DNA of 64,000 nucleotides, from the NCBI GenBank assembly GCA_003864495.1, contig ML133475.1:782769-846768 (forward strand), given 5' to 3'. The notes beneath the pieces were generated by a model that saw only the letters and a list, made by a program, of their open reading frames with translations, did not search any database and was not told the origin of the DNA. The DNA is from Nemopilema nomurai. Its lineage: Eukaryota; Cnidaria; Scyphozoa; Rhizostomeae; Rhizostomatidae. The translations under genes and the position numbers were made by a program. This document shows, in pieces, positions 25,622-37,300 of this stretch (positions are counted from its first letter, which is position 1; every line of letters begins with the position of its first letter).

Positions 25622-28600
25622 TCAATGGTTTGTGTCTTCAACCTCGTTTCCAATGGACTGCATCTTTAGGTCTCTCGCCAGCGACTCTATTTCTTCGTGT
25701 TGTTTCGAAATTAGCTTCCAATCAATTTCACAGTCCTTAATGAGCTGTTCATAATTATTCCTCATGTATTCTCTAGAAATAATATCTGCCTGAAAAAGAT
25801 TGGGATTATACTTAAGAATGCTATAAATCCGTGTTAGATGTTGCAAACAAATATCTTCAGATACTGAGGTACTGATCGATGTTTTGAATTTAGGCGAGCA
25901 AAAGTGGTGAGGCGATGGGCTTAACAATTTCAACCACAATACAGTGTAGAACGAAAGAAGGAGATTTTATTTAAATGAAGACGGAAGCTACTTCCAGGTA
26001 TGAGATTCACTGCCTGAACTTATTATTCGTAAATGACTGTGAAACTTCATTTTATCATTAAAATAAGTATTACAAGATATTTATCACTAAAACACGTCTT
26101 AGAAGTTATTTTACAAGGTAGAAACGCATTGTAAGTTATTTATCACGAAAATACGTAATACAATTAGGAAGCCGCTGCAAAACCTTAAAGGCTAAAAAGA
26201 AAGTTGGTGCAAGAGAAAAACATTAACATTCTGAAAATCGACAAGAATAGGTTGAGCCAAAGAAAAAGCCGCAAAAATTTGCCATTGGCTGATATGAAGA
26301 TAATTCTACTAAGAAGGGTGCCACCTTACTGGTATCACTGTGTATCAAATACAGTTTTCCTACACACCACGCCCATTCAGTGTAACAAACATGTCTAATT
26401 AAATAAAAGTTGTTGTCTAGAGAAGTAATGTTGTACATGAACATACACGCGACAATCGCTGTTACCAACGATGTCACGAAATGAGCATCTTTAAACGAAC
26501 TCAGGTGGTGAGGATTTGGTGCCATTTTTTTTAGCTGTAACTGATGGTAAGACAAAGATAGAGAGACAGTATACATGGCATGTAAGGCTTCTAAGGTATC
26601 ACGAATCTAGGGGGCGTATACACGTAAAACGAAGGGACGCTATGAAAGTGTTGTTGATAACGTTACTATGGATACATAAACAATGGAAGTTGTGAATGGC
26701 AACTGTACAATGGAAGCCACGATTACGTTAGACAATGGAATTGCATACCCTTGCAGCTTATACTTCATGAGGCCCTCTGCAGTTTCAGAAAAAAGAATAA
26801 CCTTTCTAACAATAACGTAAAAGCAGCACATACATTTTAACATATGTCACACGAATAAGATAACAGTGAAAGAACAAGAAAAAGTCAAGGTCAAGGAAAC
26901 AAGCAGCATTAGTTTTCAAAAAGAGCAGTTGCTAGACGTGAATCAAGGGCCAACTAGAAGGGACACTTTTAAGCCTGGTGGAGAATTCCTTACAAGCACA
27001 TTGTAAGATCTCCTGGCGCAATGTTTGAGGCGAGGTGGAATAGGGTTTACCTCTACGAGATCTGGAGGTGTGGAGAAAGGATAAAAGCAACCCTTTCGAT
27101 TATCAGGACTCTTGTGAGCCTTCCGCATGCTTTGGTATTCCAATAAAAGTTAATAAAACTCAACCGCGATTTCCTTGTTTCTTTCATACGATCAGAAGCC
27201 GGTCACTCAAAATTCTAAATGTGCTCAGTTGGAAGGAAAGATGACACGTTCATAAGAACAAACAAAGATAAGACACTCCACTACAGTTTAAAGTTGACAA
27301 AGAAAGCGACAAAGAGACAGTGTCAAACAAACTTGACTGGTTAACAAATCTCAAGACCTTGGAGCTTTCAAGGAAAAGGCTTGAGAAAATATTGCTTAGA
27401 TGACAAGGCTGCCTTTTCAAGTAATCCACGTTCCATGGATCCACACAATTCATAGCATGAAATGAAAACAAACTTCAACTGTACAAAAAGCCTCACCTGG
27501 CGTATGGGCTCGGGTACCCGATATTTGCAGCATTCGGCAACTATCATTGTGGCATTATCAAGACTTATTCTGGTTCCCACAGATATATAAATGGGCTTCT
27601 GGCTATCTCGAGTGCTTTTGAAGGCCTATTGACAAAATTAATTCTTGAAATTCACATTCCCTCTGAAACAGTTAAACCCACACGCAAATTTAAGTGCAAT
27701 AAAAGTAAATCACACCTGGAAAGTTATTATTATTATTATACTGCAGAAAAGTATATAGCTTTGTAGTGCTAAGAATTTATGTGTGACCCTTATTCCAAAG
27801 CTTTTTATGCTGAGAAGTGTTAATAAAAAAGGTCCATAATTTCTTTCGCGTACATAACAGTAGGTTTTACCCAGGCCTTTTCGTGATGAAATTTTAGCAA
27901 GGGCGACGAACTGCCCGCACGGTTCAGCTTACGAGAGCGATCGCCCGTCTAACAATATTTGTTAAAAGGAAGTCCTTTCCGGACCTGAGGAGAAATTAGG
28001 GTGTTTTCTCCGAACGATTGATGCAATGATTTATAATGTTTTGGCGTCGGTCTATATTTCAATGGAAAATCCCATTCTTTGTAGACAGAAAGAGTTCGTC
28101 TTTTCCCTTGGGCTCTTCTAAAGTAAGGTGTTAAGCAACGCTGATTGGTCAACTATAAACAATCACGTGCTCTTCTTGTCACCCTCTAATGTTTTCGATC
28201 CGCAACTGGCTATTTATTTTTTCAGCTTTTGGTTATTTTCCGACGTTTGCATACTCTGAGGAGTGTCGGACGAAAAAGTACTTTAAGTATGCAAAAACTT
28301 GTTCCGCTTTTTATTGCCATTGTGAAGATTTATAATGACCTTTCATATAGGAATACCGCGACTTTTAGGAACGGACAAAGAGTAAACACGTTTGACCAGC
28401 TAAGGAAAAACATAAAAGATCAGACATAAAATCAATCAAAGTTCGCTTTTTTAAAGTTCCTCTCTTAGAGTATGAATCGAAAATCTTATTCCGAATCGCT
28501 TGAAATGTTGTCTCCCACGTCCTCTCCGATGGCATCGTCTATGTTTTCATATTCTTTTGGAGCCTCAACGCAAAGCCTTTTACTTTGAGGCTCCTCTACA

Positions 28601-31600
28601 ACAGTCTTTCTATTTTTCTCCAAATAAATATCAACAGCCCGTTCTAGTATCGAATTGAATACTGAGTACAGAATTGAATTATAGAGACAACAAAAATAGC
28701 TACAAGCTTTTTCTTTCTCTTTTGGGCGACACATGCTTTTGCGAGGGCGGTCAACTGCCCGCGTCAATGATCTGGGCGATCGCCCACGTAAAACGAAAAG
28801 GCCTGGTTTCACCACAAATGTAACCAAAACATACTTTTCCAAGCACTGCGTTGGACTCATTAGTCAACAAGAAAGAATCTCCGGCATTAACCAGCATTTT
28901 GGAAATCTGAAAAAGACAACTGATCGATTTGATGTTGAGTAATCAGCGACATATTTGCAAACCCAAACCCCCCAGCTATGTCATTAAGCTGTGCTATAAG
29001 CAATCAAACATTTGCCACAACTTTCTCTCAATAGAGATATGTTTCAATCATGGTGTTTCAATCAAAAATGGCAAAAAGTATGGTGTTTCAATCAAAAATG
29101 GCATGACGTAATATACTCAAATGAACTCAAAAATTGTGAGACACAAATGAAGTTATCTTTGCAATTAGTTCTAGGAATGGGTAGGGTTGTTTTAAAAACA
29201 TAAAAACCTTGTCTGTGTGTTGTTCATCCTTTTTTAGCCCACCCACATGGAACAACTGCTTTGCAACCCCAACAGTTGGCATGTCTGCTAACACCCCAAT
29301 ATGGCATGCCACTCCAAAACCTAAAAAATGAATGGATGAAAAGAACTTGCACAATATGTACAAAAGGCTGCCAAAAGTTTAGAACAGACCCACAATGCAG
29401 AGTAATAATTTAGGTGAAGAGGCCTGTTTTGATTGCTTGTTGATTACATAAAACTTACCTCTTGGATGAAGAATCCCATTTCCATCAATTAACAGGACCT
29501 GATAAGAAGATGTAAAACACAAAATTTCATTTGTGTGACAAGCATCATTTGCTATCACGGCTCTAAATTGTAGATTGCTTCTCATTTCCTTTATCAATTA
29601 AACCATTCGATTCTCAATATCATAAAGTTTACCATTTTAACATGATTGGCTAATATACTATATTCTGTCTATGAGGTTCTGTCTATGAAAAGAACAGACA
29701 GATTTTGTCTGTGTCCGGATTGCAAATAACAACTCCGCATTACAAATGCACCCTGTTTAACCTAAATTCTTGTTACAGAATAACTGATACAAACACCAAA
29801 TAAGTAGCTTTCTCTAACCTGGGGGTAAAGTTCTGGCTGATTTTCTTTCAGTTTAGTCAGTTCAGAAACCAAAAGGGCTGCTTCACGGAATGCTAGGTAT
29901 TCTGGTATATATGGCGTTGTTAGATGCACAAAAGTACAGTTTTGATACACCTACAAACAAACAAATTAATTAAATTGATAACAAACATTTTAAGAAAATG
30001 TTGTACAGTTATTCCAAATATCACAAATTAGATAATTGGTGATAAATGCCTTTAAAAATCTAAATAAAAACTAAACCTCTTATAATATTTCTGCTCATTC
30101 AAAATATTTCCTTACTTGGAAAGAAATCATTACCTGATAAAGAAGAAAATCAAATATGAATAAAAAGTCAAATAAAAATATTGATTTCAATGCAAATAAA
30201 ATATTTGCTATAAACAACATCAAGAATTATAAAGCCTTTGGAAATGTAGAATCAAAAAATAGAATTTTTCTTTTTCTGCATGACCCTTGGCAAAAACATT
30301 CTAGAACAGACTTGGTATGAAGTCAAAAGGGGAAAATCGTCAGCTGAATAACCACCACATGATTAACTGTAAAATCTTCAGGGTACAGCAAAAAAGGCAA
30401 GGAAAATCAGTCATAGACACTGATTTTGGCAGTCCCAATTAAAGGAAAGTGCTTGCATCTGGCACTTCTTCAATAATCAAAGAATTTTATGTCCTAACAT
30501 ATATGATACATTATCCATACTACACTGTCACAGAGACCTGGTGATAAAACAGGGCCAACAGAGAGATACAAACAGGTGGTGCTGTTGTTACCTGGAGACT
30601 GGGAATGCTGATAACAACAAGAGCAGCACATGCATGAACCTTGTCTTCAGGATTTTTTGCAAATGAGATATCCAGACCACCAACTAATGTGACATGCTCA
30701 ACATCAATGTTGCAAGGGTCCTTGTTATCAAACACGGTTACTTTTTTCTTCAGTTCCTCTTGCTCTCTTAAACAGGAAAATACTTGTTTCATTTCTGAAT
30801 TTGAAAGAAGTTAAATTCATAATAAGTCTCATCTAGTACACTGATAATGCATTATGGGAGACCAACCAACATGGGCTCAACCACACACCTTGCTCCACAA
30901 ATTGAAGTTTAATTGCTTTTGCATTTCCTTACAATACATGATATCTATCATGTACCAAAATTTGCCCCCCCCCCCTCCACAATTATGGTCTTGTTGGGAG
31001 CTCCCATCTTTGAACCTTCATGTCTTGTGTCAAAATATTTCAAAGAATGGCTCGAGTTAATCATTCCATACAATTGTATCTTTTTCTGAACTGTGCATGA
31101 TATTTGTAATGTTCCTCAGTAGATTGTAAAGCTATCTTTTCATGATAACCAGAACAAGTTTGCTACCCTTTTTCTTGCACATATTGGAACATGGAAGTTG
31201 TAATTCTGTATATCCTGGCCAAATAAACAAGGTTTGAAAAGGCTGATAATGCTAATGTTATCAAAGCCTCCATGTTATGATTCACAAGAGATGATTCTTG
31301 AATTCTTCTGCATGCTTCACAAACATGATATTTGAAATTTCCCACTAAATAACTCAGATAAACATAGAAATCAGGGCCCATGCCATGCATAGTTTATTGC
31401 CAATATTCTTCACCAAATAATCATATGAAACCAACATTCAACTAGACAGGGAACCTGTGAGAAGTGAAGGGTGAAAATAAAATGTGCCCCTACACAGCAG
31501 CATTTTAGACTGCAAAACCAATTGTGCAGACTATGTTTAAATTATGCAAAGCATCTTCTTAGAAAGGGTCCAAGACTTGAAACTCGAATAAGGGTCCAGT

Positions 31601-32045
31601 AAGTAATGTATACTCTATAATTTAGATGTACCATCATGGTATTTTTGGTGTGTGCAGTGCACGCCTACTTCAATGCTATATTAATGTTTCCACTTAAGGA
31701 CTACATTTGCAGGCTAAGCTTGAATTGTGTCAAGTTTGTCTGACGCCCAAACGACTGCAAGTCATGCTGAGGTATTTTGATGCAGAATTCAAAGAAGGAC
31801 ACAACTCCCAAATGTTGGAAAATGACGTTGCCTCCTCCGAGAAACGCCCCTTTTGAACCCAAACAAAACAGGCCTTTTAGGTGGCTATTCCCTGGAGCAC
31901 TTCCCTAGATCCCAACTCCTGCCCAGTCCTACGAACAGTGACTGCACTTTGATTTGAACCGTAGGCTTCGTTCAAATCGGACCTGAATAACCCCTTACCT
32001 GCTCCATTTCGCTAGTTGTGCCAGCAATTTATCCTTTGAATCCAT
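25622..32045 (-). CDS. ENDOV: Endonuclease V, 8 exons, 291 aa
   Basis: Exons in transcription order: 32045-31999, 30766-30592, 29950-29819, 29498-29459, 29320-29208, 28906-28835, 27625-27497, 25789-25622. They total 876 nt with all phases matching. ENDOV cleaves single-stranded RNA (and, in bacteria, DNA) one nucleotide 3' of inosine; animal enzymes act mainly on A-to-I edited RNA. Catalytic acids are visible: D48 in VGGLDISFA, E97 in PYIPEYLAFRE (which also holds the PYIP wedge) and D123 in LLIDGNGILHPRG. GFGVACHIGVLADMPTVGVAK and GDSF follow, then KPIYISVGTRISL and EPIRQADIISRE. Exon 1 was chosen because MDSKDKLLAQLAKWS joins in phase to REQEELKKKV, matching the family N-terminus. Length is close to human ENDOV (282 aa). 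A transposon-like element occupies the intron between exons 6 and 7, 29 bp from exon 6. Confidence 0.96.
26614..26736. repeat. Dispersed repeat, copy 2 (matches 4048-4170)
   Basis: This is the second copy of the repeat beginning GCGTATACAC, in the same orientation as copy 1. It lies in the last ENDOV intron (25790-27496). Divergence between copies is moderate, so the insertions are old. Confidence 0.7.
27871..28806. mobile_element. Candidate non-autonomous DNA element in an ENDOV intron
   Basis: CCAGGCCTTTTCGT at 27871-27884 and its exact reverse complement at 28793-28806 bound a 936-bp segment. Just inside each end is a GC-rich module with AACTGCCCGC and GCGATCGCCC. It is present in the same orientation at both ends, so these modules are direct rather than inverted repeats. 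Flanks (TTTAC and TTTCA) give at best an imperfect target duplication. No intact gene lies inside. The right end is 29 bp from ENDOV exon 6. Confidence 0.5.
28157..28299. repeat. Dispersed repeat pair, copy 1 (matches 55530-55769)
   Basis: Block A (28157-28214, containing GATCCGCAACTGGCTATTT) matches 55533-55593 as a reverse complement. Block B (28252-28299, containing ACTCTGAGGAGTGTCGGACG) matches 55722-55769 in direct orientation. The opposite relative orientation of the blocks suggests that block A is an inverted terminal module of a shared element. This copy lies inside the 27871-28806 candidate element. Confidence 0.65.
29051..29103. repeat. Short tandem repeat, 30-bp period
   Basis: A 23-bp word starting TGGTGTTTCAATCAAAAATG occurs at 29051 and again at 29081. 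A partial GTTTCAATCA copy lies just upstream at 29041. It is in the ENDOV intron between exons 5 and 6. Confidence 0.8.
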
Positions 32046-32057
32046 CAGCCCCAGCAC

Positions 32058-32294
32058 TTACTTTTTTTCATCATTAGATACTTTCAAAACTTTCATGGTA
32101 ATGTTCGGGCATTTTAGGCACTGGGCCCGAGAAAGGGAGTGAGTGTCATAGGGTGAGTGCCCAGTATGCTGACCAAACAAAAGGGCCCTCAGCAAATTGC
32201 TTTGGCACCCTTGGTGTTGGAACTGACAAAAGGGAGAAATAATTAATATCAGGGTGATTCCGACGGTGATTATTCCGTACCAAATCTTTTGCAT
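32058..32294 (-). CDS. Possible small membrane-anchor ORF just upstream of ENDOV
   Basis: An ATG-started frame of 78 codons begins MQKIWYGIITVGITLILI, which looks like a signal-anchor or single membrane helix. A cysteine-containing region (CQFQHQGCQ, then CLKCPN) and a charged end follow. Its TAA lies 12 nt before the ENDOV start codon on the same strand. The sequence over the stop (AAAGTAAGTG) is also a good splice donor, so this could instead be a first exon ending at 32062. I recognise no family. It may be a real small protein, an upstream ORF in the ENDOV leader, or chance. Confidence 0.3.
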   Translation of the reverse strand: MQKIWYGIITVGITLILIISPFCQFQHQGCQSNLLRALLFGQHTGHSPYDTHSLSRAQCLKCPNITMKVLKVSNDEKK

Positions 32295-34383
32295 TTTGGC
32301 CAGTACATTAGCATTCAAGGGAAATCATTTTCCAGGCCTGGCATGGGCTCCGACGCAGGTTGGAAAGTGGAGGGGCCAAGGAAGATTTTAACAATCATAA
32401 CAAAAGATATTTAGAAAAGCTCTATTGTTTTACAAAAAAGTGCCCCTTCGTCGGAGGCCCTGCCTGAAACTGGTGAGATATTCTCGAGAGGGTACGCCCT
32501 CTTTTGGAGTACCACGCCCTTTACCCGTTTGCCACACCCTTCCAGCTTCTCTAACTTTTATACATATTTGAAACTTTCAAAATATTAATCAAGCCAAAAA
32601 ATTGCGATTGGCGTAACTTTCGGAAACTAATAGTTCAATTCCGTAAATGCGGCTTCTAAACTGCCACTAAAAAGTTTTAACAAGAACACGTCCCAAATTG
32701 ACGCGCCTTTGGGTGCTCCCTCGTTGGTAATGCCATTACCAAAGATGGTGGGAGCATTTGAAAGAGACAGGCCGCAGAGAGGATAATGGACAACAACCAT
32801 TTAGCATTATTTCTTATTGACTATTCGCATACAAGAGCGATGTATCGATAAAGCATTTAATCAACAATTTACATACAATACTTTCTTGTGTTACATACAA
32901 CACGCAAATACTATGACTTCAAACAAGCAATTATTGAACAGCCTCAATGCAAGAAATACGAATTGGAGAAATCTGCATGAAACTTCCAGCCAGCGTTGAA
33001 ACTCGTGCGCACAGGCGATTCCTGGCACTGCATTGAAGCTGCTAACAGCAACGAAATACCATGCAGCCGAGAATACCGTGCTGACATTATCTTGGCTAGC
33101 AACTAGCGTTGATTCTCAATATATAAAAGAATTAAGCTTGAAACATAGAGAAAACTATTTTCACCAATCTACAAGCAAGAGGCTTTATATGCTATTTGTT
33201 CGCTAACTATCTGGTGTCATTAGTCTTAATGATTTCTTCTTTTCTTTGCAGGCTCGAAATTCAAGATTCAATATTGCAAAAATCGACATTGGCATCTGGA
33301 GAGAGAACCTGAATCAAGGTACCCTCATAATTAATCCTGGTTCATCCATTTGGATTTGTAATTACCATAGGTGAATTCGGCGATCAAGTGTAAATTAAAT
33401 AAAGAGACAACAAGTTTGGGTTACTTAGGTATGTCTTCAAAGAGACACTGAGCACGTTTTAAAAAATTGCATCAGCACAATGTAGCAAACTCAATGTTTA
33501 CAGATTTCCGGTTCATCTTGCGGTCCATCACAAAAGCGATAAAATATAAACGAAACGTATTTGTACGACAAAACAACCCTGCCATGCATTACTCTATATA
33601 AACATGGAAAATTTGCATGTAAATTAATATGAAATTTGACGTTGTGAATGCAATCAAAAGTCTGAAAATGAATGGTAACAAATAAAAAAATAAAAAGCAA
33701 ATTAAAAAAACTGTAATGTAACATTGGGCAGTATATATGTGAACGAATTTGAAGCCCTTTTGGTCTCGTTAATAATTATAATTCATATTCGACTGCATCT
33801 ATATTTAACAAAACTCTATGCAAAATAATCAATAATGGCCGTTCAATAACGTGAATACTATCTGTTGATTGGCTTTAAGGTCGCATTTGTGCTTCCAGCT
33901 CACAAGTAGAGACTTCTACACAAATGATTAAACCCAGAATACTTTGACGTTGTCTTTAGGAGCAAGAAGAAAATTGCATTCCCAAAACCCTAAACAAGTG
34001 AAGCACAGCAGGTGGTGCACGAAAAGTTCCAATAACGCCTGACACCCGGCTTGCAAATCCTTCCTTAAATCTCACTTCCAGCATCTGAATGAACTGAATA
34101 GGAGCCTAACGATATTCTCAAGAGACCCAGTCTCAAGAGATTCATCTTTTCAATCTGGAAGCAGCTGCAACAGCATCCTCAATTTAAACGGACGCTTCTT
34201 TGGATTGAGAGAATATCTCCGAAGTTGAGTTTGACGTTTACTCCTGCCTCCTTCACAAGCATTTCGAAGCTAAATAATTGTATGCAACAGAGTACTATAA
34301 GCTTTATGAAATACTATTTAAAAATCAAATATTAAATTTGTCAATTGAAAAGCTAATTATTATTTGATGAATAACCAGCCATC
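32295..34383. other. Intergenic between ENDOV and the PKD-domain gene
   Basis: No gene could be supported. The left part presumably holds the ENDOV promoter and the right part the 3' UTR of the PKD-domain gene. Frames are short and no repeats stand out. Confidence 0.5.
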
Positions 34384-37300
34384 TCAGACACTTTTTGATA
34401 AATTTCGCCGTGGCGTAAACGGTGATGGGTCACCTTCGTTCACTTCGAACTGAACTTCTTGCACGTGACTTTGGCCTAGAATCCTGTGTATTGAGCCATA
34501 GTAACTTACTTTCCTCTTGGGGGTGTTGGACCCAGGCTCCTCTTCCAAGAACGTCCGCCTCTCCTCCATTTCATGGTCATCCTCGACGTCCTCATCGCTT
34601 GGGCACCAGCCTTTGCAGTCCAGTAGGAAGGGGCAACAGCCTTCGGCGCCAGTTTTGTGCAAAGAGAACTGGGAGCTGCGGAAATCAAATGTGGCTACTT
34701 CGGATTTCCTGGCCAGTCTTTTGCAATGCTGCATTTTGTGCTTTATTCCAAGGTAAAGCACTATAAACAGAAGCAAGCCAGCGATAATTGGCAGAATGGC
34801 AGCAGCAGTGACCGCTGAATGGTTGCGTTTGCTTCTTGACTGGTCTGTAAAATAGTTTGTCAGAGTTTTACTCTTGGTGTGATCAGAAGAAGTTAAGGCA
34901 GTCAAAATCTAGCATAAAACGGTAAGACAAAATTTGTCATTACTAATGTTTAGCGAGAAGAATAGGATGAGGTCTCTCGAAATGGAGCGCCAGGAAGCTA
35001 GGATGTCCCGGGCGGGTCCTGGCGCGGCTCAATGATCACGGAAGCGTTGTAACTGTGCCCCTTTTTGGATGGGTTTCTGTCTAAACACTCGTTGACAAGG
35101 ACCTGACAAAAAGTCTTCATAGCTACCCAAACTATGTCTCGTTATTCTTATAACCTACAGAGATAGGCATTTGCCTCGCAGCCACACTAGTGCTAATATC
35201 ATCCGGTCCTTGGTCTACACAATCGGAAATACTTGTAACTGGTCTCAACAAAAAATCTTCTTACCTTCCTCCGCAACTTGGACATTGATGGACTTCTCAG
35301 CGAAGCTTACAGTGTTGACAACAGTTACGTTCACACAGTAGTCTCCAGTGTGGTGGAATGTATGACTTATGGTGTTTTTGCAGTTGTGATAAAGCCGCGT
35401 CGGGCTGCAGATGACGTCACTTGGCAACTTGCAGCTACCTCTCGCAACATACCAGCAAAAAGATAATGGCGCGCTGTGAAGCAGGATAGGCCCAGATTCA
35501 AAACGTTTATCATCACATATTGTCACGAATTATAACCTACTAGGCTTTACAAACCTTCTAGCTATGATAATACCATCAATGTTGTTTCATGATATTAAAA
35601 ACAAAAACACCTCTAGCAGGAAAAAATGCAAAATGTCATGATATCAAACAAACCAAAGCATTTTTAATGATAAGACACAACTCAAACGGCCCACTATGGA
35701 AAATATGTATTGTAAATGTGTTATAATATCTTCATTGAACACATTTACCATGCTGTTACTAAATCTATAGGCCACTGCCAAACTCACATGTACCACATTT
35801 CTAAGAAGGGCCAAACCTTCATCTTATTGTCTTATAAAATGGTAGCATGTTGCAATAAATGACTTTGCTATAAATCAAACATTTTTGAAAAATCCCCATT
35901 GATAAGAAACCAATGTGATAAAAACTGATTAGAAATGAAAAACACTGGAAATTTGCAACTGCTATTGCTTCAGGAAACTATGATCATTTGAGTCTATGTT
36001 ATTAAAAAAGATTTCCTAAAAATAAATGTTTTCTTGCATTGGAGATCAGACAATGAAATAAAATACAAACAGTACCTTCCTTTACATGAAATATTAAATT
36101 GCACTGCAGTTCCTTTCTTTAATCTTGAATGACTTTTGACATCCAAATCTTTGATTGGTTCTTTTAAGAAATGAGAGTTATAAAAGTTAGCAAATGGATC
36201 CATTCCAGGTTTTACACTTGACACCCTTTTATCAACTACAGTATGTCCTGAATAGATCATAGAAAAAGCATAGAATAGAGATAATATTGCTTGAATGAAT
36301 GGAGGCATTGAATAGAGATATAATATATAATATTGTTCAATTCCTAACTTAACTTTCAAACTGTTTAACTTGCCAACTCAAAAATTGTGCTTTGACAAAG
36401 ACACCTTCCAATTGGGATAAGAAATGATTGACAGGGAAAGTACCAATTAAAATAGGTTGATGCAAAAAACATATTTGTACAGCTTATGACTCTATCATGC
36501 TTTGGTTAAACTACTCTATGTTACTTTGTTGCTTGATGAATGCTTTGCATTGCAAACAGATATTCAAAAACTGATATTCCAAAAATATTCCAAACTAGAA
36601 TGGAACAATGAAAACAAAAATATGACCTTTCAGTCAACACTTGGAATTTCTGATGTTTTTCTGATTTTGAGAATCTTAGGACAAAAAGCACTAAGTGGAT
36701 GCAAAAGTTATTGTTTCACTTTGCAATTTTTGAAGCTATAACGTTTGCCAATCCTCCTCAATAGGTGATATGTTCTCCCTCATAGGCTTTTTTGGATGAA
36801 CGGTGATGCTGACTTAAAAAGATTTTTTTCAAAAAAGCACACAGCAGCAAAGCAATAGTTTTGGCATACTATGGAACAATACTTTGTGTATATCAAATTC
36901 AATCACAAAAAAGAGACTGACCTCTGACTGAAATGTTTTTGTAAATCAAGCTATGGTAGTCTCTTCCATACTGAGATGCAGACACTCCAAGAAACACTAC
37001 AAGGTTTCCAGGCTTGTCATACACATGTGTTGTATTTTCAAAACCTTCCCTAATTGTTCCATCCCCGTAATTCCAAGTGTATGTGAATGTAGCATTTGTA
37101 AAGGAGGAGAAATTGTCAACAATTTTGAACTGAAAGTTAGCCAGTCCAATTGAGAGGCTTTTTTCCTTTGATGGCAATGTAGGATGTTGCTCATTATTTT
37201 TCCAAGCAAGGATATACCCAGTAAGTCTAGCTGTAAGAAAAATAAAAGACTGCATGAATAAATATAAATGATCATAAATGTATTAAACAAAAAGCACCAA

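Noticed and set aside
26223..26576. 117-codon ATG-started minus-strand frame with one hydrophobic stretch
   Set aside because: It sits in the last ENDOV intron next to a dispersed repeat, without a recognisable domain or splice context.
28486..28860. 124-codon minus-strand frame with an acidic end
   Set aside because: It begins inside ENDOV exon 6 in a different frame and runs through the repeat element; no homology was recognised.
34422..34766. 114-codon plus-strand frame
   Set aside because: It is antisense to the last exon of the PKD-domain gene, which has transmembrane and tail features.
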